Shown here: positions 47,501-57,292 of the stretch, piece by piece
How the letters are laid out: every line of letters begins with the position of its first letter
How positions within the stretch are numbered: the stretch's first letter is position 1
Source: Chondrosia reniformis
Taxonomy: Eukaryota > Porifera > Demospongiae > Chondrillida > Chondrillidae
Direction of reading: 5' to 3'
NCBI GenBank assembly: GCA_947172415.1
Contig: OX359192.1
Span: forward strand, 7,982,901-8,046,900
DNA: 64,000 nt
Notes under the pieces: model-generated
What the model was told of the DNA's origin: nothing
Databases searched by the model: none
The model's input: only the letters and a program-made list of their open reading frames with translations
Made by a program: the position numbers and the translations under genes

Positions 47501-48137
47501 AACTCTTTGGATATGCTTTAAGGATGTCTGTGAATGCTGACAGCAAGTTTCAGCTCCACATCTTTCCAATTGACAGAGTTACAGCACTAAATGTACATTA
47601 GATTCTGCTATACAAATTTAATGCATTGTGAGAGATAGGGCAAAAATGAGTGAACATCAAAATTTGTAAAACTCTTTGGATATGCTTTATGTATGTCTGT
47701 GAATGCTGACAGCAAGTTTCAGCTTCACATCTTTCCAATTGACAGAGTTACAGCACTAAATGTACATTAGATTCTGCTATACAAATTTAATGTATGGTGA
47801 GAAATAGGGCAAATATGAGTGAACATCAAAATTTGTAAAACTCTTTGGATATGCTTTAGGTATGTCTGTGAATGCTAACACCAAGTTTCAGCTTCACATC
47901 TTTCTAATTGACAGAGTTACAGCACTAAATGTACATTAGATTCTGCTATACAAATTTAATGTACGTATGGTGAGAGATAAGGCAAATATGAGTGAACATC
48001 AAAATTTGTAGAACTCTTTGGATATGCTTTAAGGATGTCTGTGAATGCTGACAACAAGTTTCAGCTTCACATCTTTCCAATTGACAGAGTTATAGCACTA
48101 AATGTACATTAGATTCTTGTATAGAAATTTAATGTAC

Positions 48138-48815
48138 GGGAGTTTCGTAATAATATAAATGGCCGACCTAGAGAAGGGAATATTGAAAATACGTTACTTT
48201 TATATGTATATTTGAATGACGAGAACGCTTTTAAAGATTTTAATGCACATGGATATTCACTCTGTAATACTTGATTGTTTTGAAGTAGTATCTGTCCATA
48301 TTATAATATATGGATGTCGCTAAAGTGAAAAATCGCCAATCGACTGCTAAAGAAACTCCAAAGGAAAAAAATTGGACCATACCGAACGCTACCATCCACG
48401 ACGCTCAGAGGCCGGGATCGGTGGTAACGCTCTGCCGAGTTGAGCTTTGGGTGTCACTTGCGTGAGAAGAACCAGTTCTTCTCGATATGGCCGACTCATA
48501 TGAATCCTAAGATATCAGATGCCAATCCCACATTACGTGGAACCCCCCCGAAATCCGGATTATTGGTGAGCACGTCTCTATGGCACCAACCGATTAGGAG
48601 ACAGCTTCAGAGTCTAAGCGCTACCAACCTCTATGGGAACCGCAACCACCATAGAGATGTGTCCAGGTAGGCCTACTATTATAAGGTTTTATCTTCTATT
48701 TAAATAAAGTAATTGCCTATGAAAACGCTTGTGGTTGGCGAATCTTCAATACTTTAGAATAGGGTATTTTTGGATCTGCAGTAACTCGGGTATCCTGTTT
48801 TGAAATTTTACAAAA
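48138..48815 (+). repeat. Element C, copy 3
   Basis: Almost identical to copy 2, with the 51-codon frame at 48310-48465. Markers are 10,285 bp from copy 2. It sits near the right end of the B block. Confidence 0.9.
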
Positions 48816-49291
48816 CTAGCAGGATATACTGTATAGCTATATGTGCATACAGCCAAGAGGTTTCAGCTTCATATCTTTCCAATTGACAGAGTTACAGCAC
48901 TAAATGTAGATTAGATTCTTGTATACAAATTTAAAGTACGTACGTATGGTGAGAGATAGGGCAAATATGAGTGAACATCAAAATTTGTAAAACTCTTTGG
49001 ATATGTTTTATGGATGTCTGTGAATGCTAACACCAAGTTTCAGCTTCACATCTTTCTAAATGACAGAGTTACAGCACTAAATGTACATTAGATTCTGCTA
49101 TACAAATTTAATGTATGGTGAGAGATAGGGCAAATATGAGTGAACATCAAAATTTGTAAAACTCTTTGGATATGCTTTATGTATGTCTGTGAATGCTAAC
49201 ACCAAGTTTCAGCTTCACATCTTTCTAATTGACAGAGTTACAGCACTAAATGTACATTAGATTCTTGTATACAAATTTAATGTATGGTGAG

Positions 49292-50470
49292 TTTTGATTT
49301 CTACATAAATTTGCCCTATCTCTCACCATACATTAACTTAACAAATGTACATTTAGTGCGGTAACTCTGTCAAATGGCTAAATATGAAGTTTAAACTTGG
49401 TGTCTACATTCACAGACATGTATGAAACATTTCCAAACAGTTTTAGAAATTTTGATTTCTACATAAATTTGCCCTATCTCTCCACATACGTACATTAACT
49501 TAATACACAATACAATGTACATTTAATGCCGTAACACTGTCAAATGGTTAAATATGAAGTTTAAACTTGGTGTCTACATTCACAGACATGTAATAAACAT
49601 TTCCAAACAGTTTTAGAAATTTTGATTTCTACATAAATTTGCCCTATCTCTCCATATACATTAACTTAATACACAATACAATGTACATTTAATGCCGTAA
49701 CACTGTCAAATGGCTAAATATGAAGTTTAAACTTGGTGTCTACATTCACAGACATGAATGAAACATTTCCAAACAGTTTTAGAAATTTTGATTTCTACAT
49801 AAATTTTTGCCCTATCTCTTACCATACATTAACTTAATACACAATACAATGTACATTTAATGCCGTAACACTGTCAAATGGCTAAATATGAAGTTTAAAC
49901 TTGGTGTCTACATTCACAGACATGTATGAAACATTTCCAAACAGTTTTAGAAATTTTTAATTTCTACATAAATTTGCCCTATCTCTCACCATACATTAAC
50001 TTAACAAATGTACATTTTGAGCCGTAACTCTGTCAAATGGCTAAATATGAAGTTTAAACTTGGTGTCTACATTCACAGACATGTATGAAACATTTCCAAA
50101 CAGTTTTAGAAATTTTGATTTCTACATAAATTTGCCCTATCTCTCACCATACATTAACTTAACAAATGTACATTTAGTGCCGTAACTCTGTCAAATGGCT
50201 AAATATGAAGTTTAAACTTGGTGTCTACATTCACAGACATGTATGAAACATTTCCAAACAGTTTTAGAAATTTTGATTTCTACATAAATTTGCCCTATCT
50301 CTCACCATACATTAACTTAACAAATGTACATTTAGTGCCGTAACTCTCTCAAATCGGTAAATAGGAAGCTTAAACTTGGTGTCTACATTCACAGACATGT
50401 ATGAAACATTTCCAAACAGTTTTAGAAATTTTGATTTCTACATAAATTTGCCATATCTCTCACCATACAT
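49292..50470 (-). repeat. Satellite array, type A monomers, right flank part 1
   Basis: About seven A monomers in the same orientation as the left flank. The array begins with TTTTGATTTCT (49292-49302), the same 11 bases that end the left A array, and continues ACATAAATTTGCCC as an uninterrupted A unit would. It ends where element C copy 4 begins. Confidence 0.95.
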
Positions 50471-51116
50471 TAACAAACCCTAATTGCTTAATACTATAAA
50501 TGGCCGACCTTAAGTAAGTGTAAGAGTGAAATGCGGTACTGTATATATTTCTAAAAAAATAGAACTCTTTGAAAGATTTCTTATACACGTGGATATGCAG
50601 TGTGTAGTACTTGATTGTTGTTGAAGCAGTATCTATCCACATATATTATATGGATGTCGTTAAAGTGAAATTTTGCCGATCGACGGCCAACGAAACTCCA
50701 AAGAAAAAAAGTTGGACCATACCGAACGCTACCATCCACGACGTTCAGAGGCCGGGATCGGTGGTAACGCTCTGCCGAGTTGAGCTTTGGGTGTCACTTG
50801 CGTGAGAAGAACCAGTTCTTCTCGATATGGCTGACTCATATGAATCCTTAAAGATATCAGATGCCAATCCCACATTACGTGGAACCCCCCCCGAAATCCG
50901 GATTATTGGTGAGCACGTCTCTATGGCACCAACCGATTAGGAGACAGCTTCAGAGTCTAAGCACTACCAACCCCTATGGGAACCGCTACCACCATAGAGA
51001 TGTGTCCAGGTAGGCCTACTTTATAAGGTTTTGCGCTTCTATTTAAACAAGAAAATTTCAAAAGGAAACGATTGTGGTTGGCGCAATTTCATACTTAAGA
51101 ATAGGGTATTTGCGAG
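50471..51116 (+). repeat. Element C, copy 4 (diverged flanks, conserved core)
   Basis: Aligns with copies 1-3 along its length, but the outer parts (50480-50690 and after about 51025) carry many substitutions and indels, whereas about 50712-51020 is nearly identical to the other copies. The 51-codon frame is kept at 50650-50805 with about nine amino-acid changes and only about two silent ones, all but one in its first half. Two small indels (an extra TA and an extra C) break the alternative 76-codon frame seen in copies 1-3. Confidence 0.9.
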
Positions 51117-51540
51117 AAAAATGTAGTCAAATTATATCAAGTTAATTCGGGATGAGTGCATCGTTCCAAGCCATTTTAAAGGTATATCCAGTATTCGTGG
51201 TTCATCTAGAAACTGGGAAAAATGGATAGAATCCTGTAAGTGTCTTGATTGGCGGAGGAGACCAACTTTTCTGGTCCCATGTAGAAACGATTTTAGCGAG
51301 AGGTGTTCCGATATGAACGTAAACTGGTATAACCAGCCACACTCAATCTCAATTGCAGTAATAGCGTAATGGCTACCTGCCTCTATGTAAAGACCTTCTG
51401 ACAGCTGCGTTCTGGACTGTCCCTCCGTGTTTCTAGTTGCCCCATTCATGTCAAAACATTTTAACTTGGTATGCCGATAATTTGCATAATAGTATCGCAC
51501 GATATATATGCTACACCATTTAAGGTCGTATAGTAGAAAT
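51117..51540 (-). other. Unique spacer with a 139-codon open frame, unrecognised
   Basis: Single-copy sequence between element C copy 4 and the last A monomers. On the minus strand 51551-51132 stays open for 139 codons and includes SEGLYIEAGSHYAITAIEIECGW, faintly like the beta-strand segment before the ligand loops of PA14-type extracellular domains. There is no signal peptide and no clear splice context, so it may be a gene fragment or chance. No function is assigned. Confidence 0.25.
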
Positions 51541-52180
51541 TTAATGTACATTAGAGTGCTGTAGCTCTGTCAAATGGAGAGATATGAAGCTGAAACATTG
51601 TGTACGTATTCACAGAGATGTATGAAAGGTATACATTGAGTTTTGCAAATTTTAAAATCAACTGAAATTTGCCCTATTTCTCACCATACATTAACTTTGT
51701 ATAGCAGTAGTTGAAAGTACATTTATGGCTCTAACTCTGCCAAATGAAGAGATTTGGATCTGAAACCCTATATCAGTATTCAAAGACATGTATGAAACAT
51801 TTCCAAACAGTTTTAGAAATTTTGATTTCTACATAAATTTGCCCTATCTCTCACCATACATTAACTTAACAAATGTACATTTAGTGCCGTAACTCTGTCA
51901 AATGGCTAAATATGAAGTTTAAACTTGGTGTCTACATTCACAGACATGTATGAAACATTTCCAAACAGTTTTAGAAATTTTGATTTCTACATAAATTTGC
52001 CCTATCTCTCCCCGTACATTGACTGAATACAATGTACATTTAATTTAGTGCCTTAACTCTGTCAAATGGGTAATTTTATTGCTTAAATTTGGTGTCTACA
52101 TTCACAGACATGTTAATATGAAATATGTCCAACAGTTTTAGAAATTTTGATGTTCACTCATATTTCCCTATATATCTCAC
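51541..52180 (-). repeat. Satellite array, type A monomers, diverged right edge
   Basis: About four A monomers with increasing divergence toward the right; the last degenerates near TCACTCATATTTCCCTATAT. Diverged edge units mirror the left boundary next to BTAF1. Confidence 0.85.
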
Positions 52181-52459
52181 TTGGTGTATTCAATAACATA
52201 GTGATGTATGAATTATGTGTATACTTGACAATCTAAATACAGTACTTGCTATACCTCTCTCCTATAATTTATATATTGGAGAAATACCTGCGGAAAGCAG
52301 TAATATGTAGTGTACGTAAGTACAATGCTTCAACAGACAGAGAATTAAAGATAAATGAATAATTTAAATTTGTATCATTAGTTCTGGAATACTGTTCTAT
52401 CCATTCTCTAGGTATAACAAACTAATTGCTGAATTCATTAATATAAAAATAGTTTCTGT
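52181..52459. other. AT-rich flank between satellite and CRYM 3' end
   Basis: No repeat, RNA gene or open frame of note is seen. It presumably contains the CRYM 3'-UTR. Confidence 0.5.
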
Positions 52460-54471
52460 TCATTTTTTTGCACCCAGGTGTTTTTGCAATACCAATTTGG
52501 CAGATACAATATCTTCTACAGCAATTCCTGCAAGGAAAATGCAGTACACAATGTAGTTTCTATGCTTCAGAACAAGACCACAGTAATTTAGTAGTAAATT
52601 TAAATCACTCTTGTACAAGGTCACCTAAATAATGCTATTGTAACTAACCTGAAGATTTGAATACTATAAATTTCTTTTCTAATTTCTCAGGAGGGATAGA
52701 CTTTGACTGATTGATCAATTCACCCAGCTCAGCAAACACAGAAACCTAGACAAACAGTCATGAACATACATGGTTTATTGTGCAACTCTTCTACCAGCAT
52801 ATAGTTTGATATAAGAGGGATAAGGAGTGTTCCTCCAAGAGTGTTACTCACTCCAGATTGTATAATATCTCCTGATTCCTTTTCTGCAGATTGCCTGCTA
52901 TCAACCACCACTAGAGAATTCCTCATGACAGCGTCATCTGTCTCTCTCCATGCAGCTGTACAGGCACCCACAACTTCATTGAAAGACGCATATACAAAGT
53001 AAAGGCCATTCCATCTGTTGACATAATACTTCCAATTAACAAGTTTGCACTCACTACAGACAAACGCTCCTTCCTTCAACCAGTCTCCACACAGAACTGG
53101 TTTTGGTGACATGGTAACAGTTAGGACTACGTCAGCACCTCTGGCTGCTTCAGCAACTGTTTCACATACTTTTACTTTTGCTAAAGATTTTTGAGCCTCA
53201 TCAGCAAATTTAATAGCATTTGACTTTGTCCTATTCCAGATTCTCAGCTGCACCAAACATTGAGCACCAAAACAAGTAACAAAAACTAATTTTATATCCA
53301 AGTAGTTGTTCAAATCATACTAGGATTCATGAATATACATCTGTACATATTAACACTTTCATTTGAGTCTTGTATACTGGTGGCCTACAGTTTGTGACAA
53401 AATATCTAGCTGTTTTAGCAAACCTCCTTTATATCCATCACTTCTTTAAATGCCCGCAGGTGACTGTGGGCCTGAACTCCAGATCCCAAAATGCACAAAA
53501 TCTGTGAGTCCTTGTGAGCTAAATACTGTATAATTATAGCAGTTCACTCGTTTAGGATAAGGCACACAGTGTAGTAAATTAACTTCCAAATGCTTGGACA
53601 CAATTAAATACCTTCAATGCTACAGCACTTGCAGCTGCTGTTCTTAAGCTTGTAATTAAGTTTCCATCCATCACCTGGTGAATAATAGACACAGATATAT
53701 TGTTGTCTACATTATAGTAGAGTGTATAGAACTAACTGCTTGTGGTACACCAGTCTCAACATTAAATAGTACAATTAGAGCTTGGTGAGTTCCAAGGCCC
53801 TTTTCAGCATTACCACGTGAAAAGAAGACCATTTTAGCACCAACGCTATTGTCCTGGTCACTGTAGACTGGCATTGAGCCAAAGAAGCTACAGAGAATAC
53901 ACTCAGAATACCAACAAGGTATTTTGGTATTGAGTAGTTTATATATAACAATTCCTAGACACAACTGTCCGTACAAGTGGAAAGGATCAAAGAATAAACG
54001 AATCCTCCTCCAAGGCTGCGCATGAGTGTTAGATAATGCTGGTGTCCACTTATTAACTAGCTACCTGGTACATTACATATGACAACGACTGCAAGGTATT
54101 TAGCCTCGAAAAATTATCTTAAATCGATTTACATGTTGTACTAGGTGCCAGGAGGAGCTTGGCTCAACTTGCCGCACCTATAATAACGAACTTCAATCAT
54201 ATAACTTGATGTCAACTTTATGCTACTTGTGAATGTTTATGCACACTTGCACTTGCATAAATCAGTGCTTGAATGTATATATGTATGCGCGTTAAAGTGC
54301 GTACCTATTGTATTTCGTAAGAGGAATTACAGTTCTTACAGGTTGAACTACTCCACCATTTAAGGAATCTGAAAATCTACCGAGTCCCTTTTCTATCGCT
54401 GGAATCAGTTCCTGCAATGACAGAAGTTGTTCCACTCGGGATTCATCCAGGAAAATTATACTGTCAGCCAT
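52460..54471 (-). CDS. CRYM: Mu-crystallin / ketimine reductase (ornithine cyclodeaminase family)
   Basis: Eight exons (54471-54305, 53887-53737, 53674-53612, 53525-53424, 53247-53055, 52973-52852, 52745-52649, 52527-52460) total 963 nt, 320 residues (human 314). The family signature runs throughout: FLDESRVEQLLSLQELIPAIEKGLGRFS at the N-terminus, GAKMVFFSRGNAEKGLGTHQALIVLFNVETGVPQAVMDGNLITSLRTAAASAVALK, the Rossmann loop ILCILGSGVQAHSHL, LRIWNRTKSNAIKFAD, GADVVLTVTMSPKPVL and ESGDIIQSGVSVFAELGELI. In animals the protein reduces cyclic ketimines with NAD(P)H and binds thyroid hormone in vertebrates; a sugar/amino-acid dehydrogenase role in another phylum is possible. Its ATG is embedded in AAAATGGC. 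Confidence 0.94.
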
Positions 54472-54595
54472 TTTATTTCTGCGTGGGTGCAGAAATGAAG
54501 TAAACAAATCACATGATTTGACATCAGCTATAATTATGGGTACAGTATTATGATTAATTATAGTAGTAAATTAGTAGTACATTTGGAAGGACAGG
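54472..54595. promoter_or_regulatory. Bidirectional promoter region CRYM/Kunitz-like membrane protein
   Basis: 124 bp separate the two divergent start codons. GCCATTTTATTTC overlaps the CRYM start on the minus strand. No TATA box is evident. Confidence 0.5.
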
Positions 54596-55781
54596 ATGAA
54601 GGCTGCCGTAATCTTCTTTTATTTTATATTAATGTATTTGGAAGGTAAGTCGTCAGTATTCATAGGTCTATAGCCGAGTTACTCGCCAATCAAACGAGGT
54701 CGACTTTTAACCGATTAATTTGGCGATATTAAAACGAGTCGTAATTTAGCCTGGCCGTTGTATAATATATTGACTATTTATAGTTAAATTTAAACGTTAC
54801 CACATTAATTATCTACTTTCTTTTTTAATGTTCTGTTTTTGTAATTATTATAGTTTTTATGGGATCTAGTCAGATGCAGAATGAAGCCAACGTCGCTATA
54901 CCAGAAGGTAGGGTAAGATATCAATCTTTAAGTAGGAATAGTGAGCAAAGTCATATGATTCTGTCATAGTATTGTTTCTTGTTATATGGTGGGCTGCAAC
55001 ACTGAACTGGCTCCCACCTTAAAATAAGATTGAATCATTGATGTACTGGGACGTTTATACATTTCAGGTCATGTAAAATGCAAGAGTATCAATTTGTCCC
55101 AAATCTGTTTTACTGACTTTCCTCACGGCTCCCTGGATATATCGCAGTGGTTCTATTACAGCAGTAGAGACTTGAGATGTTTCGAGCTCAATTGTGTCCC
55201 TAAACCAGAGGCAATAGGTCTGATATTTGGAGATTATGATCACTGTAACGCTAACTGCAGTGTAGCAACAAGTGAATGTGGTTCCAGTAAGCATGGATGT
55301 TGCCCAGATGGAGTGACTGTAAGATTAAGCGAAGAAGATTGTAAGGCTGGACCAACTAAATCTACAGGTAGATCATGCATGTAACCAAACTGTATATAGG
55401 GCAATACATGAATACTATTAACCCATGCATGTATCAACTAAAAGTGGTACAGTTAATTTTCACTTCTTATTTATAAGGTTGTTTATCTATCTATCTATAT
55501 CTATTGATTAGTAATGTTTCTTCTTTTGTAAACAAGGTAATGTTGGTCTGAGTGAAAATATGAAGATGGTTTTAGCTGTAATTGGAGGAATCATAGGTCT
55601 TGGTTCCGTTCTCTTAGCGGGGTGTGGCTTCAGGTTACTCTGGAAATCCTATAAGAGAAAACAAGAAGAACGGTATACCAATAATATCCAAAAGATGTTT
55701 GGAAAATCTAAAGCAAATATTTCAAGTTCTGAGAGTGATTCCGAACTGGAGGATGACCATGTAACTTCCAGACTATTATGA
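54596..55781 (+). CDS. Kunitz-like, CCPDG-motif single-pass membrane protein, unrecognised
   Basis: Four exons (54596-54644, 54854-54907, 55068-55367, 55537-55781) give 215 residues in frame. Residues 1 to about 17 (MKAAVIFFYFILMYLEV) are a signal peptide. Exon 3 has six cysteines in Kunitz order: C-x8-C, a long loop with WFYYSSRDLRC, then DYDHCNANC ending C-x3-C; but the middle spacings (23, 4 and 16) differ from classical BPTI (15, 7, 12). It is followed by ECGSSKHGCCPDGV..C, the CCPDG motif found in papilin-like matrix proteins. Residues MVLAVIGGIIGLGSVLLAGCGF form a membrane helix, then a basic KSYKRKQEER stop-transfer and an acidic, Ser-rich tail (SSSESDSELEDD). Inference: a cell-surface adhesion or protease-inhibitor-like protein. 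No orthologue is recognised. Confidence 0.8.
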
Positions 55782-55880
55782 AAAACTTGATGTATTTATT
55801 TGTCATTCATTATACAAACAATGTAAATAAATGACAATATTGTATAATAACTATTATGTTACCTTGTTAATATGTTGTCA
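55782..55880. terminator. Shared 3' region with polyadenylation signal (convergent pair)
   Basis: Only 99 bp separate the stop codons of the Kunitz-like gene and MRPL58. AATAAATGAC near 55825 is a polyadenylation signal for the plus-strand gene, so the 3' ends probably abut or overlap. Confidence 0.6.
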
Positions 55881-57175
55881 CTAATGAAGTGGAGAATTTC
55901 GTTCTGATTTCTTATCAGAATGGTATTTCTTTTCACTTCTCCTTATTCTTTCAGCCTTTCTCTTTCTGCCATACAGAGATAGAAATTACTGCTCTACCTT
56001 CACCAGCATATACATATACATAAACAATACTTGGCAGATATTACAGAAGTTTGATGTATACTTTGAGGCTCACAGTGCTTTGATCCTTGCTTTAGTTTGT
56101 TTTGAAGGCTCACGAGGCACTTCTGATGCTACTTCTAGAAATTGACTCAGCTTTGCAATAGCATCTTCTAAGTTTTGATGTTGTGTTCTATATTTTTGGG
56201 AGGTCACTACTAACTCACCAGATTTGTTGATGCGAGTATTAAACTGCAATGAAAAAGCGAACAATCACTAATATTGAAATATTGAAGCTAGTAAAAACTA
56301 GTGCAACTTCCAATCTATACAGGTTTCAGTACATATATGGCTATACCATTTCTTGGAATACACTACAGAATATGAGATCACAGACAAGTACCATCTGTTT
56401 CATTTTTCCTTTAACTCTATCTGATATCCAGCTTGCTGATTCAATGTTAAACCTTACATCTACTTTTGTATTCACTATTATAATGGAAAATTCAATTTAT
56501 GAACTCACCACTAAGCCCATTAAATCACAATAGTAGGGAACAGGGAGAATGACATAACTTACACTTGTTAACATTCTGACCACCGGGACCACTACTTCGA
56601 GCAAAGGACACAGAAAGCTTTTCTGGATAAATAAAAGACAAAAATATATTATTCATCAGATATACTATGACCATAGATCTTATATACTTACGTAAGTATA
56701 TAAGATCTATGCTATGATTGATCATATATGATGGACATGTGCATATAGAAGTAAGGTAAACTGCTTCCTTCCTATTCATCGGCCTAGGGTGCATGCTTGT
56801 TGCAGGTGTGGATAACAATACATAACCAAACAGTTCTACTTGTACAATACAATACCAGATTAGTCATACTTCGCTCAAATAATAATAAAGTAATGAGAAA
56901 ATGTTTGCCCACATATAAACATTCCATAAATAGTAAACCTCTTGGAATAGGCTTTTCAAAAGTGTCCTTGGTGAAACTATCCTTGTGAGGAGTATCGGTG
57001 GAGAAGGATGTCCCATTATGCTACGCAAAAACATATAATTTGTAATAAACAAAATGGGAAAGATAAGATATCATTTTCTTACCGTTTCGTACCGCCTCGT
57101 TATGCTTATGTGAAAAACATTGCAAGTTGTCCTTATGCGCAGGAGCTTAGAAAAAGAATCTACCAGAAGCGCCAT
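55881..57175 (-). CDS. MRPL58: Mitoribosome-associated peptidyl-tRNA hydrolase (GGQ release factor)
   Basis: Six exons (57175-57083, 57020-56939, 56622-56563, 56474-56392, 56243-56074, 55965-55881) total 573 nt, 190 residues (human ICT1 206). The N-terminus MALLVDSFSKLLRIRTTCNVFHISITRRY is a basic presequence. The catalytic motif [32 protein letters not shown] is intact (GGQ at about residues 72-74), followed by TRINKSGELVVTSQKYRTQHQNLEDAIAKL. The last exon supplies a basic tail (KRKAERIRRSEKKYHSDKKSER), which in ICT1 anchors in the empty mRNA channel of stalled ribosomes. It hydrolyses peptidyl-tRNA on stalled mitoribosomes and is also a structural large-subunit protein. The first two exons are weaker than the rest because they evolve fast. 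Intron 2 contains the palindrome at 56672. Confidence 0.93.
56672..56711. repeat. Perfect 40-bp palindrome in MRPL58 intron 2
   Basis: CATAGATCTTATATACTTAC is followed without spacer by its exact reverse complement. The centre TACTTACGTAAGTA presents a GTAAGT donor-like string on both strands. Confidence 0.97.
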
Positions 57176-57292
57176 TTTATATTTGCGGAGGCGGCCTTAT
57201 GGCAAGCCAAATGTAACAATATTAAGTGGCCATGGATTGCCAGTTTAATTCTGTCATTAATAATACTACATACACAAGACTAGCAATTAAAG

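Larger units (their letters stand above)
26504..49291 (+). repeat. Central satellite block, type B ~169-bp monomers with higher-order structure
   Basis: About 120 head-to-tail monomers of about 169 bp (GACAGAGTTACAGCACTAAA, TGTACATTAGATTC, TTTAATGTATGGTGAGAGAT, AGGGCAAATATGAGTGAACA, AACTCTTTGGATATGCTTTA, ATGTCTGTGAATGC, CAAGTTTCAGCTTCACATC), all in one orientation. The array is interrupted only by three C elements. Variant markers show higher-order repeats: identical segments recur at offsets of 835 bp (5 monomers less a 10-bp deletion), 2,199 bp (13) and 3,381 bp (20), all within a ~10.3-10.4-kb unit delimited by the C copies. No gene is supported; the 60-76-codon open frames are by-products of the repeat. 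Confidence 0.96.

Noticed and set aside
27722..48670. 76-codon frame repeated in three C copies
   Set aside because: It lacks an ATG context (opens within GTTGAG) and is broken by indels in the older fourth copy, so coding function is unlikely.
24690..52180. CRISPR-like regular repeat array
   Set aside because: Units are tandem without unique spacers, 158-169 bp long, in an intron-containing animal genome: satellite DNA.
56249..56533. 94-codon plus-strand frame
   Set aside because: It lies opposite an MRPL58 exon (56474-56392) and introns; no independent support.
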